A stretch of 64,000 bases of DNA from Odiellus spinosus. Taxonomy: Eukaryota; Arthropoda; Arachnida; Opiliones; Phalangiidae. Below are positions 19,760-27,675 of this stretch, one piece after another; position 1 is the stretch's first letter; every line of letters starts with the position of its first letter. Under the pieces are notes generated by a model. The model was not told where the DNA came from. It worked only from the letters and a program-made list of their open reading frames with translations, and ran no database searches. The stretch covers positions 24,633,136-24,697,135 of the forward strand of contig OY987226.1 of NCBI GenBank assembly GCA_963920705.1. Direction: 5' to 3'. Position numbers and translations under genes: made by a program.

Positions 19760-20854
19760 ATGGGAGAGTTATCAGAGAACCAAGCGAACGCCCTAAAATT
19801 AGTTTATTACGACGAAAGCAATCCTGCATCATTTTCGAGCGCGGAAAGTCTATATCAAGCGGTTAAGAGTAAAGGGATTAGCAGGAAAAATGTTCGCGAA
19901 TTTTTGGCAGATTCCGAAGTTTATACTTTACATCGGACACCTTTAAAGAAGTTTAAAAGGCGTAAAATCCCAGTCTCAAATATAGGCGACCGTGTTGAAG
20001 CTGATCTTATTGAAATGCGACCTTTATCTAAATTTAACGACGGGTACAACTACATTTTAATGATGATTGATTGTTTTTCTCGAAAAGCGTACTCAATCGC
20101 TTTAAAACGTAAGACCGGAGACGCGGTTTACGCGGCTTTAGAAGGGGTTTTAGACTCGATTAAACCCAAAGGCATTTACACGGATAGCGGTAACGAATTT
20201 TTAAATTCGAAAGTTCAAAACCTACTCAAAAGGCGTGGAATCAAATTCGACACTATGACGTCAGAGAGTCATCATTGTCCTTACGTTGAAAGGCTTAACC
20301 GTAGTATTAAAAGTCGTATGTTTAAATATTTCACCCACAATAATACTAACCGTTATATAGACGTGCTTGAAAAGATTACCAGCGCTTATAACTCCGCCAT
20401 ACATAGTTCAATAAAAATGTCTCCTAATGAGGTTAACCCCTCTAACGTCCTCGAGGTGTACAGGAACATTTATGGTCCACGTAAAAAAATAAAAACCAAG
20501 AAAAAAAAAAAAGTCCAATTTAAAATAGGAGAACACGTTCGCGTCAGTAAAGTAAAGTCGGTTTTCGGAAAAGGATACGAAGCTAGTTTCTCGACCGAAG
20601 TTTTCAAAATCGTCGGAGTTTTAAACGCCAAAACTCCTTACTTGTATAGAATAGAAGATTACGACGGTAATGATATAAAGGGCCTGTTTTATTCGGCTCA
20701 GCTCATTAGGTGCACCAAACCTCAGACCTACAAGTTGGACGCTATTTTGAAGAAGAGAAAAAGGAAAGGCAAACTCGAATATTTCGTTTCTTTCATAGGT
20801 TTACCCAAAAGTCAGAATTGTTGGGTCGCGGCTGAGAATGTCTCAAACATCTAA
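19760..20854 (+). CDS. Retroviral-type DDE integrase with C-terminal chromodomain
   Basis: 364 residues. The catalytic triad is D82 (EADLIEM), D142 (YTDSGNEF) and E177 (YVERLNRS), with 35 residues between the last two. The core is preceded by an HTH-like N-terminal region and followed by an SH3-like segment. The last ~45 residues (KGKLEYFVSFIGLP and CWVAAENV) form a chromodomain, which can steer integration toward modified chromatin. It inserts the element with 6-bp target duplication. It overlaps the next gene by 17 bp. The Polinton 2 integrase lacks the chromodomain. Confidence 0.95.
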   Translation: MGELSENQANALKLVYYDESNPASFSSAESLYQAVKSKGISRKNVREFLADSEVYTLHRTPLKKFKRRKIPVSNIGDRVEADLIEMRPLSKFNDGYNYILMMIDCFSRKAYSIALKRKTGDAVYAALEGVLDSIKPKGIYTDSGNEFLNSKVQNLLKRRGIKFDTMTSESHHCPYVERLNRSIKSRMFKYFTHNNTNRYIDVLEKITSAYNSAIHSSIKMSPNEVNPSNVLEVYRNIYGPRKKIKTKKKKKVQFKIGEHVRVSKVKSVFGKGYEASFSTEVFKIVGVLNAKTPYLYRIEDYDGNDIKGLFYSAQLIRCTKPQTYKLDAILKKRKRKGKLEYFVSFIGLPKSQNCWVAAENVSNI

Positions 20855-21629
20855 TTTTTATCTCACGCTACCTAGCGATTCGTCAATGGACTTATACCCG
20901 AGTAATACAATGGCGTCTTATAATACAAAACTTCCTAACTCCATTGATCTCGATGGAAGATGGGAATGCGCTCTCGTGGAAATTATATACACCAGCAGTT
21001 TTTATAACGTTAAAAAGAAAACATTTAAACAACAAATGGAAGAACGGCGTTTGGCGCGAAAAGCCGAAACAGACGACTCGATGAAACCCTTCGTCCATGA
21101 CGTCGCCGCCGGGCATTACCTGTCGATGGATCATATAATGCAAGTAATTAATGATTCGGTGACGTGCCGTAATAGCTTCGCCTGTTTCGATTATGACAGC
21201 CTAACGGGTTTCGTTAAAGTAAAACGCGACGACAAGGCCGAGTTTATGCCCGTTTTATCAGTCGCCCCAACGTTAGCCGCCATCTTAGGGTATGACGATC
21301 ACGAAAATGTAGAGGGACTGGCCCCTCGTCAAGCACGCATCGATTATCACGTGCCATCGCAGTTATACATCTACAGCGATATAGTGGAAAATGAAATAGT
21401 CGGCGAGTCTCTAGTGCCGTTATTACGAATAATCCCAGTGGAAAATAGAAACCACGGAGTCACTATAGTGAAAACGTTTGTTTCTCCGCATTACGTATCA
21501 TTGGCTAAAATGTATTTCGATTCAATTACGATAGATATAAGGGACCACTTGGGGGACCCTGCCCCATTCGCTTACGGGACACTCGTGTGTAAGCTACACT
21601 TAAAAAGATGCGGCGAACAGCTAATTTAG
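20838..21629 (+). CDS. Minor capsid (penton-like) protein
   Basis: 263 residues starting with the Polinton signature FYLTLPSDSSMDLYP, then a WECALVEI motif of the jelly-roll protein family. At the given length it fits a single jelly-roll penton-type vertex protein. The Polinton 2 counterpart (39873) is longer, at 420 residues, with an internal expansion. It lies between the integrase and core genes and overlaps both neighbours. An E2F-like TTTGGCGCGAAAA at 21050 is within the coding sequence and may be accidental. Confidence 0.75.
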   Translation: MSQTSNFYLTLPSDSSMDLYPSNTMASYNTKLPNSIDLDGRWECALVEIIYTSSFYNVKKKTFKQQMEERRLARKAETDDSMKPFVHDVAAGHYLSMDHIMQVINDSVTCRNSFACFDYDSLTGFVKVKRDDKAEFMPVLSVAPTLAAILGYDDHENVEGLAPRQARIDYHVPSQLYIYSDIVENEIVGESLVPLLRIIPVENRNHGVTIVKTFVSPHYVSLAKMYFDSITIDIRDHLGDPAPFAYGTLVCKLHLKRCGEQLI

Positions 21630-22069
21630 AAAAATGTTGTTACAAAACTTATTACTTAAATCAAGCTCAAACTGGCGCGGGGGTTGGTCGTTTTTGCGTA
21701 GGCCGGTCATTTCAAAGAGGTCATGGGATTGGCAGTATTTTAGGTCGTTTCGCTCGTTACGTCGCTCCTATGCTTTTGAACGGCGCTAAATTTGTAGGAA
21801 AGAAACTCTTGGGCACCGGCACCCGCGTTTTCGGTGACGTCATGGGGGGTCAAAGTTTCAAAGAATCGGCGAAACGGAGAGCGAATGAAACGCTGGATGA
21901 GGTACGGAAACAATATGGATCGGGAATAAAGAAAAGGAAAATGAAAAAACGTGTTAAAAAAACACCAAAGAAGAAAAAGAAAAACATAAAAAGAGCCGCC
22001 AGGAAAGGTTTTAAGTCATTTAAGCGCCAACTGTCGTTCCGAACGCCACGCGATATTTTTACCAAGTAG
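21608..22069 (+). CDS. Glycine/lysine-rich virion core protein (pVI/pVII-like)
   Basis: 153 residues. It carries the conserved FQRGHGIGSIL motif followed by an amphipathic helix region, GTRVFGDVMGG, and a very basic tail (about 25 Lys/Arg in 45 residues). The motif is shared with the Polinton 2 protein at 39502. The basic tail suggests DNA condensation in the virion and the amphipathic part a membrane-acting function, as inferred for adintovirus core proteins. It overlaps the minor capsid gene by 22 bp. Confidence 0.75.
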   Translation: MRRTANLEKCCYKTYYLNQAQTGAGVGRFCVGRSFQRGHGIGSILGRFARYVAPMLLNGAKFVGKKLLGTGTRVFGDVMGGQSFKESAKRRANETLDEVRKQYGSGIKKRKMKKRVKKTPKKKKKNIKRAARKGFKSFKRQLSFRTPRDIFTK

Positions 22070-22087
22070 AAGAAAAAAATTACAAAC

Positions 22088-23377
22088 ATGGCGGAAGTTA
22101 TTAATTCGTCTTTAGATCTGTTTACCATACCACCCATTCAAACATCAATCGAAGGCATCAAAACAATGACATACCAGCCATTAACATCGTTGAAAGGAGA
22201 TCAGCCTATAGAGTTTGAGGTCAGCGCCTCGGGCGACGAATACGTGGATACTTCCCTAATTATGCTCTACACTAGAAACAAAATTGTGACAACTTCCGGA
22301 GCCGCTTTAACAGCCACTGATATAGTAGGACCCGTAAATAATTACCTACATTCGCAGTTTGATCGAGTTGAACTCTACGTCGGTGATTGTTTAGTTACCC
22401 CCTCGGCAAACAATTACGCGTATGGTTCTATCATTTCGGCCTTAACCACTTACGGTTCCGACGCCACCAATTCCCATCTACAAGCCGCCATGTACTACAA
22501 AGACACCGCCGCCCATATGGATTCATTAACCGAAAATAAGGGTTTCCTGAAAAGAAAAGGTTACTCAGATCTATCTGGCGAATTTGAAATGTACGGCAGT
22601 TTATACTTGGATTTTTTCAATATCCCTAAATACTTAATGAACGGCGTACCTCTTAAACTTAAACTAAGCAAGTCCAAATCCAACTTTTGTTTAATGGGAA
22701 AAAAACTCGCAGGGACTGACGGTTATAAAGCCACTATACTCGAAGCCATCCTTTACGTACCGAAAATTATCGTCGCCCCCAAAATATTAATAGCTCACGA
22801 ACGCGCATTAAGCCTAAAATCCGCCAGCTACGCTTATACGCGAACGGAGACCAAAATATTCACTATATCGCCTCATATATTGAACACTTCTATTGATAAC
22901 CTTTATTTGGGGACACTCCCTCAACGAGTGATTATCGGCTTCCTAAATCACGCCAGTCTGACAGGGGACCTAGAATGCAATCCGTTCAATTTCGCCAACT
23001 TCGGACTTAACTATCTATCACTTTTTGTGAACTCGGAACAAATACCCTCGAAACCTCTCAAGCCCGATTTTGGGAAATCTCTTTCAGTACGATCGTATTA
23101 TTCGCTCTTTTCCGGGGCCGATACACACTACGCCGACAAAGGGATTGAGATTTCTTTGGACGATTATGCCAAAGGTTATTGTCTATTCGCCTTCGATTTA
23201 AGTATCGATAACTCGGCCAGTGAAATAGGCCATTGGAACCCGACTCGACAAGGACAGCTGCGTTTAGAGCTCGGCTTCGATACAGTGACGGCCAACACCC
23301 TCAGTTGCATCGTATTCTCCGAATTCCAGGCATTGTTGGAAATAGATAAAAATCGACACGTCACTATCGTGGTCTGA
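22088..23377 (+). CDS. Major capsid protein (double jelly-roll, hexon-like)
   Basis: 429 residues. Typical N-terminus LDLFTIPPIQTSIEG and C-terminal DDYAKGYCLFAFDLS, both signatures of Polinton major capsid proteins. The length fits a double jelly-roll. It forms trimeric capsomers of an icosahedral shell by analogy with the family. It follows the core gene by 18 bp with CAAAC before ATG and is followed by the protease gene after 4 bp. The frame is intact. Confidence 0.85.
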   Translation: MAEVINSSLDLFTIPPIQTSIEGIKTMTYQPLTSLKGDQPIEFEVSASGDEYVDTSLIMLYTRNKIVTTSGAALTATDIVGPVNNYLHSQFDRVELYVGDCLVTPSANNYAYGSIISALTTYGSDATNSHLQAAMYYKDTAAHMDSLTENKGFLKRKGYSDLSGEFEMYGSLYLDFFNIPKYLMNGVPLKLKLSKSKSNFCLMGKKLAGTDGYKATILEAILYVPKIIVAPKILIAHERALSLKSASYAYTRTETKIFTISPHILNTSIDNLYLGTLPQRVIIGFLNHASLTGDLECNPFNFANFGLNYLSLFVNSEQIPSKPLKPDFGKSLSVRSYYSLFSGADTHYADKGIEISLDDYAKGYCLFAFDLSIDNSASEIGHWNPTRQGQLRLELGFDTVTANTLSCIVFSEFQALLEIDKNRHVTIVV

Positions 23378-23381
23378 AAAA

Positions 23382-23831
23382 ATGAACACTATCGAAATCA
23401 AAAGAGCTTTGCGAAACCTCAAAAAGTTTAAAGGCGTGTACCCTAGCGATCGCCTTCCAAACCGCATAATAAATTATCCAGCCTCTTATATTGTCAATCT
23501 AGATCCCGCGCGACACGAGGGAACCCATTGGATCGCTCTTTATTTTGACAGTCGCGCTACCGCCTACTACTTTGACTCCCTGGGTCTAGGCCCCGAGCTC
23601 GCACCTGAAATAAAAACGTTTATGAAAAGAAACTCGAAAAAAAGCGCTTATAACCGGCGGCGATTTCAAGGGCTAAAAAGTTCGACATGCGGCATCATTG
23701 GAATTTTATACCTGATTCACCGTACTAAAAAAAAGAGTACCGCGTCCTTTGTGAAAAGATTTACTCGCGACTACGATTTAAACGACAAAATTATTTCTAA
23801 CCTTTATAAAATGATTTATCGTCAATGTTAA
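23382..23831 (+). CDS. Adenain-like cysteine protease
   Basis: 149 residues. Catalytic residues by pattern: H49 (THWIALYFD), D65 (YYFDSLG), Q96 and C103 (STCGIIG). These proteases mature capsid and core proteins. The gene is last in the structural series, four bases after the major capsid stop. All catalytic positions are conserved, in contrast to the Polinton 2 copy at 35778. Confidence 0.93.
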   Translation: MNTIEIKRALRNLKKFKGVYPSDRLPNRIINYPASYIVNLDPARHEGTHWIALYFDSRATAYYFDSLGLGPELAPEIKTFMKRNSKKSAYNRRRFQGLKSSTCGIIGILYLIHRTKKKSTASFVKRFTRDYDLNDKIISNLYKMIYRQC

Positions 23832-23923
23832 CAATACTTTATGTCAAAATCAAAACTTTTGAAACATGCGAATCGTATTCGATCGCGCAATATCCAGCTG
23901 CAGAATATTTTATTTAAAAAGTG

Positions 23924-23931
23924 TATAAAAG
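23924..23931 (+). promoter_or_regulatory. TATA box
   Basis: TATAAAAG, 63 nt upstream of the ATG at 23994; it marks a new transcription unit after the structural series. Confidence 0.6.
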
Positions 23932-23993
23932 CTACCTAACCCGACCCGTAAAGTATCACAACTCTAAAACTCGACAACATAATAACATCCAGA

Positions 23994-24592
23994 ATGTCTT
24001 CAGTCGTAATCGAATTCGATTATTTAAACGGACGAAATCGCCGACGCTGTTTCGGGAACGGGGCGGACATGGTCCCGAAAGAAGTCGCCATCGCCACGAT
24101 ATCGGCAACGCCGTTAGTAGTCGGGTGGACATTCGGTCCCCCGTACGAATCGAGGTTTTTGCCGCCAGCCGTTGTGAGCCAGAACGCCTACATCACCGCC
24201 AACATCCACGGGCTCCGTTTCGAGGACGGAGACGTGCCTTACGAGCTGTTGGAGGAGCTCCTGGTCAAAGCCACCCGCGCCGCCCAACATATTTGGTCCA
24301 AAGGTAATTTTAATTTTAATTATTGAAAAAAACGTAGATGTTAGTCAAGGATACGCCTTATTAAACTATAAGTCTTTCTGTAGGTGACCAGAAGGTTAAT
24401 TACCTCGAAGATCAGTTGAACCGCCCCGTGATCGACGTCAACGAGGTGATGTGCCCCCGCGCCACCTTCGCCGACCTCCCCGCTTCCCGATGTCGTCACG
24501 ATCACGGGCGTGGCCCCAGACCCCGACCTTGCGCCCAAGACCGCGCCATAGCCCACGCGACGTACCTGGCCTCCGAAAATATATTTTTCTAA
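23994..24592 (+). CDS. Spliced GC-rich accessory protein, arthropod repeat-associated family
   Basis: Exon 1 is 23994-24303, the intron 24304-24383 (80 bp, donor GTAATT, acceptor CTTTCTGTAG) and exon 2 is 24384-24592. Joined length is 519 nt, giving 172 residues. Exons are markedly GC-rich. The pattern has VIEFDYL and KEVAI near the N-terminus, a mid-region LRFEDGDVPYELLEELL, and a closing CRHDH plus CAQDRAIAHATYLAS. From memory of family patterns this recalls proteins frequent in insect genomes and may be a diverged DEDD-exonuclease-like fold; that identification is uncertain. No counterpart exists in Polinton 2. Unspliced translation stops 11 codons after the donor. Confidence 0.65.
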
Positions 24593-24658
24593 TGTAAAAT
24601 TAAAAAATAAAAATACTATTTTATAGAAAAATATCGTCTTTATTTGTAAATCCTAGCC

Positions 24659-24666
24659 TATAAAAA
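24659..24666 (+). promoter_or_regulatory. TATA box of the BIR gene
   Basis: TATAAAAA lies 43-51 nt upstream of the ATG at 24710. Confidence 0.6.
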
Positions 24667-24709
24667 CAGACTACTATTGCTATTTTTCCACAGTTATCTA
24701 ACCGGCGGC

Positions 24710-25153
24710 ATGGAGGACGAACGTCAAAGATTTCACTCTTTTAGCGACTGGCCGTTAATTCGAAACTCCAAAAGTTGTATCGCTAGGGCGGGATTTTATT
24801 TTTTACACGACGGCACAGACGCTGTGAAATGTTTTCACTGTAAAGGTGTATTAAGCGATTGGAAATGTACGGACGACCCCCTGAAAGAGCACAGATTAAA
24901 ATTCCCAGACTGCGCTTACGCGAAAGGGGAAATCGCAAATAACAAACCGATTAGTTACGACGTTTGCGGTAATTGGCCCTCCGTAGCCTGCCCCCGCCAA
25001 ATTATAGAAAAAACAGTACCCCGACGGTCGGAAAAGCAAGAGGTTGAAAAAAAAGATTTTATCGTTATACGCGTGTCACGTAAAGAAGTGGAAAAAATTG
25101 TGCTAGAACATCACGTAAAAAAAATGCTCGCTAATGATGAAAGTACGGTTTAA
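24710..25153 (+). CDS. BIR-domain (IAP-like) protein
   Basis: 147 residues from the ATG at 24710; an upstream in-frame extension to 24677 has no good start. A single BIR domain occupies about residues 4-75, with RFHSFSDWP, GFYFLHDGTDAVKCFHC and the zinc ligands C-x2-C, H and C. No RING finger follows; the tail is basic and helical. BIR proteins bind and restrain caspases or their regulators, so an anti-apoptotic role during element expression is likely. The last 20 bp overlap the start of the PPP1R15-like gene in another frame. Confidence 0.9.
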   Translation: MEDERQRFHSFSDWPLIRNSKSCIARAGFYFLHDGTDAVKCFHCKGVLSDWKCTDDPLKEHRLKFPDCAYAKGEIANNKPISYDVCGNWPSVACPRQIIEKTVPRRSEKQEVEKKDFIVIRVSRKEVEKIVLEHHVKKMLANDESTV

Positions 25154-25346
25154 CGACTATATCGAAATTTTTAATCTCCCTGGCGGCGAAGATCGTAGAA
25201 ATTACGTTAGACTCGATCAACTAAGATTTAAAATGAGAATAAAAAAAATCGGTATAATCCTAAATGCTATGTTAGAAAATAAACTTGAAAGTTATAAAAA
25301 AAAAATGGGGGTTTGTACTCCCCCACTAACGGTTAAACGACACTAA
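25134..25346 (+). CDS. Small PPP1R15/GADD34-like PP1-recruiting protein
   Basis: 70 residues starting inside the end of the BIR gene. The N-terminus has the PP1-docking motif KVRF, then acidic residues and an EDRR segment, and RLDQLRFKMRI, which follows the order of the conserved PPP1R15 core (RVxF, then R..W/F..R..RF..RI). The core directs protein phosphatase 1 to eIF2-alpha and reverses stress-induced arrest of translation; several large DNA viruses use such proteins. The tryptophan usual before the RF..RI block is not present here. A related protein follows the BIR gene in Polinton 2 (33496). The assignment is by motif only. Confidence 0.6.
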   Translation: MMKVRFNDYIEIFNLPGGEDRRNYVRLDQLRFKMRIKKIGIILNAMLENKLESYKKKMGVCTPPLTVKRH

Positions 25347-25348
25347 GA

Positions 25349-25356
25349 TATAAAAA
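25349..25356 (+). promoter_or_regulatory. TATA box
   Basis: TATAAAAA, 64-72 nt before the ATG at 25421. Confidence 0.55.
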
Positions 25357-25420
25357 TCAGAAGTCTCCCCACTTTATCGTCATTACGAATAGTCACCTCC
25401 GAAGATCAACACCTCTAACT

Positions 25421-26212
25421 ATGAACTCCTTAGTTGATGGAAAAATCCCGATGGAAGCTGCCGTAAAAAGACCGATGGAAGCAGCCGAAGTAAACAGCGA
25501 ACCGTCTTCAAAAAGATTACGACGCGAACAACGGCCCAAAAAATTAAATTCCAGGTTCGAACTTGGAAAAAACTTGTACGTAACCTTTGGGCTGGTATCA
25601 GATTTGGAATTAGAAGTCCTCATCAGACGAAAAGATTTTATCAAAGGCTTCTCACTCCCCATGGAAGCGTGGTCAGTTTTCTTTAATCATTATCCAACTC
25701 TACTCAAGAAGACCAAGGTATCCGACGCGTCTGCCTACGATCTACGACTACTAAAGGACTATGATAACTGCTTATACGCGATTGGGTCACGTGACGGTAT
25801 CGTATTTACCTTATCTACGGATGACGATTTTAAGTTCAACATTACCCCTATTGAAGCCGAAATTCTCGGCGTGGAAATATACCGAATAAACGAACACGTT
25901 GAGCTTTTAAAACGAAATACGAGAGCGATTGAATGCATGGCTAAAGCCGTCGATAATTTTATTTCTAAACTAAACTCTGAATTATTTGACGAACCCTATT
26001 TACGGTACAGACCTTACGAAGATATCTCTGAAGACCAAAAGTTTGACGAAATGTTAAACTATACCTTGAATTACGTTAGATCTAACGAAATTATTAATAA
26101 ATTTAAAGAAAGCTTAAATAAAGAAAGCGTAATCTGTACTTTAAATCACCATAATTTGTTTATACTAACTCTGTCGCTACAAAAATATTTGAAGGAAAAA
26201 TTTCTTGGTTAA
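25421..26212 (+). CDS. Accessory protein, possible tandem PC4-like ssDNA-binding fold
   Basis: 263 residues. A basic, disordered start (about 45 residues with RLRREQRPKK) precedes NLYVTFGLVSD and a GFSLPMEAWSVF block resembling the PC4/p15 core, then a second weaker repeat (FTLSTDDDFKFNITPIEAEIL). The C-terminal third is helical. It is clearly related in pattern to the 253-residue spliced protein at the other end of the element, so the element carries two paralogs. AATAAA follows near 26251. Role inferred: single-strand binding in replication or a late transcription cofactor; not demonstrated. Confidence 0.65.
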   Translation: MNSLVDGKIPMEAAVKRPMEAAEVNSEPSSKRLRREQRPKKLNSRFELGKNLYVTFGLVSDLELEVLIRRKDFIKGFSLPMEAWSVFFNHYPTLLKKTKVSDASAYDLRLLKDYDNCLYAIGSRDGIVFTLSTDDDFKFNITPIEAEILGVEIYRINEHVELLKRNTRAIECMAKAVDNFISKLNSELFDEPYLRYRPYEDISEDQKFDEMLNYTLNYVRSNEIINKFKESLNKESVICTLNHHNLFILTLSLQKYLKEKFLG

Positions 26213-26327
26213 CCTCTGTATGAAAAAAAAAATCAATGAAGTTGTAAACTCAATAAATATTTTCAAATACTACGGTTGTTGATTCTTACACATATATAAT
26301 AACTTGGCCTACTTCCACACCTATACA

Positions 26328-26602
26328 ATACCTGTTGGGACGTGCCCGACAAAAGGACGGGGGTCAATAGCCCCCTGGGGTGCCGAACGTCGAGAGCAAA
26401 AAAAAGGGTAGGGGGAGGGGTGGTGGTGGTTAAAAAATCGCGCAGGTCGGGAAAAAGGGTAGGGGGTACGGGGGGGGTATTTAAAAAAATCGACCAGGTC
26501 CCCTGAGGGGGGAGGGGAGGGGGTGAAAATCGGTCAAAAAAAAGGGGGTCAAAGGGGGGTAAAATTAAAAAATGAAATCGGTATAAGGCATGCCTTCTCT
26601 CT
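26328..26602 (-). repeat. Polinton 1 right TIR
   Basis: 275-bp inverted copy of 8687-8964, ending GGCATGCCTTCTCTCT at 26602 and followed directly by ATTAAC. G-run lengths differ from the left copy by a few bases. Confidence 0.95.
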
Positions 26603-26608
26603 ATTAAC
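26603..26608. other. Target-site duplication of Polinton 1, right copy
   Basis: ATTAAC matches 8681-8686. Beyond it the sequence continues the interrupted left TIR of Polinton 2 (TAACCTAACCTTACC). Confidence 0.95.
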
Positions 26609-27010
26609 TAACCTAACCTTACCTAAGTTGTAAAACAGGGATGGGCTAGTTCAATTGATTAACTAACCTAAATTAATCTTACCTAAAATACTACAAGAGG
26701 AACGGGTTAGCCCGAGTTATAGGGATTACCTAGTTGGAGGGATGGGTTTTTCCAGGGTATAATTAACCTAATTTAACCTTAAAGATTACTTGATGGAATG
26801 GGTAACCCGAGGGATTAACTAGTTGGAACGATGGGCTAATTCGAGGAATTAACTAACCTAACCTAGCCTTACCTAAGTAGTAAAGAAGCCACCTCCAGGA
26901 GCGAAAACCTGTTTATTAAGACACCAAAGGGTTATGTCAAAGGTTAAAGGTCAAAGGTCAAAGGTTAAAGGTCAAAAAGGTCAAAAAGTTCAAAAATGTC
27001 AAAAAAGTCA
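26603..27010 (+). repeat. Polinton 2 left TIR, inner segment
   Basis: Inverted copy of about 41236-41710. It is made of TTAGG-like CCTAACC phrases and ~65-bp degenerate units around GGGTTAGCCCGAG and GATTAACTAGTTGGA, then a run of AGGTCAAAGGTTAAAGGTCAAA repeats. The number of AGGTCA-type units differs between the two TIRs. The same unit family is dispersed at 45690-46560 and 53240-53370. Confidence 0.9.
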
Positions 27011-27034
27011 TATGAAAACCCCGCTTATCATTGT
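27008..27034 (+). promoter_or_regulatory. Conserved TIR-proximal promoter-like module, left
   Basis: ATATGAAAACCCCGCTTATCATTGTA repeats the minus-strand sequence at 41159-41183, which contains TATATATG and precedes the minor capsid gene. Conservation just inside both TIRs of Polinton 2 suggests an inward-facing core promoter at each end; here it would drive the gene at 27117. Confidence 0.5.
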
Positions 27035-27116
27035 ATGAGGCCTCTTTTACTTTTACACGCCAGGGGTAGATAGTGTGTTTCGTTGTAGTATTTGAAAGCG
27101 AATCATACGGTTAAAA

Positions 27117-27431
27117 ATGGGCGAAGAAACTGGTCGCGTCTCGTTGGAGCCTTGTCAGTGTTGTCGATGGAAACGTTTCGTTTATCACGATTCTTATTGC
27201 CTAAGACATTGGAAATATTTTGCCCGAGTATTTATCACGCCTATTGCCTTACCGATTGGTATAATTAGATCAATTTACAATCGAGATGCGCTATACATCT
27301 TCGAGTCTACTTATCATATTCTCGGATTGCTACTAATTAGGCCGTATATTTGGGAGATCTACGACAGTTCGTCTTTGAACAATCGATGCCGTCGGTGTTA
27401 TGGTTACATCATTCGAAGGGCTAAACGATAG
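27117..27431 (+). CDS. Small cysteine-rich membrane-associated protein (hypothetical)
   Basis: 104 residues. CQCCRWKRF and CRRCYGY clusters at the two ends could form a zinc site. Two hydrophobic stretches (ITPIALPIGII and YHILGLLLI) suggest membrane contact. It is the first gene inside the left TIR, with a good ATG context, and is followed by tandem AATAAA-bearing repeats that could end the transcript. No known family was recognised and Polinton 1 has no counterpart. Confidence 0.6.
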   Translation: MGEETGRVSLEPCQCCRWKRFVYHDSYCLRHWKYFARVFITPIALPIGIIRSIYNRDALYIFESTYHILGLLLIRPYIWEIYDSSSLNNRCRRCYGYIIRRAKR

Positions 27432-27438
27432 TCTGAAA

Positions 27439-27675
27439 TAGTATGTTAAATAAATTTGATACGATAAAAAATAGATTGTGAAAAAAAAATATTTGTTTTT
27501 ATTTCATATACGGTTATAAATAGTATGTTAAATAAATTTGATTCAATAAAAAATTGTTTGTGAAAAAAATATTTGTTTTTATTTCATATACGGTTATAAA
27601 TAGTATGTTAAATAAATTTGATACAATAAAAATTGTTTGTGAAAAAATATTTGTTTATATTTCACATACGGTTAT
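27439..27675. repeat. Three tandem ~80-bp repeats with AATAAA signals
   Basis: Units begin near 27439, 27520 and 27600, each with TAGTATGTTAAATAAATTTGAT and TATTTCATATACGGTTATAAA. Each contains AATAAA-type signals on one or both strands, placed between convergent genes, so they may act as shared polyadenylation regions. The last unit runs into the end of a leftward frame. Confidence 0.8.

Larger units (their letters stand above)
8687..26602. mobile_element. Polinton 1 (nested, complete)
   Basis: A complete 17,916-bp Maverick/Polinton with ~277-bp inverted repeats and a 6-bp target duplication. It encodes PolB, ATPase, pX-like protein, the pX-partner protein, integrase, minor capsid, core, major capsid and protease, plus accessory genes (two PC4-like candidates, BIR, PPP1R15-like and three spliced GC-rich or divergent genes). 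Every core frame is open, and the two TIRs differ mainly in homopolymer lengths, so the insertion looks young. Confidence 0.96.
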
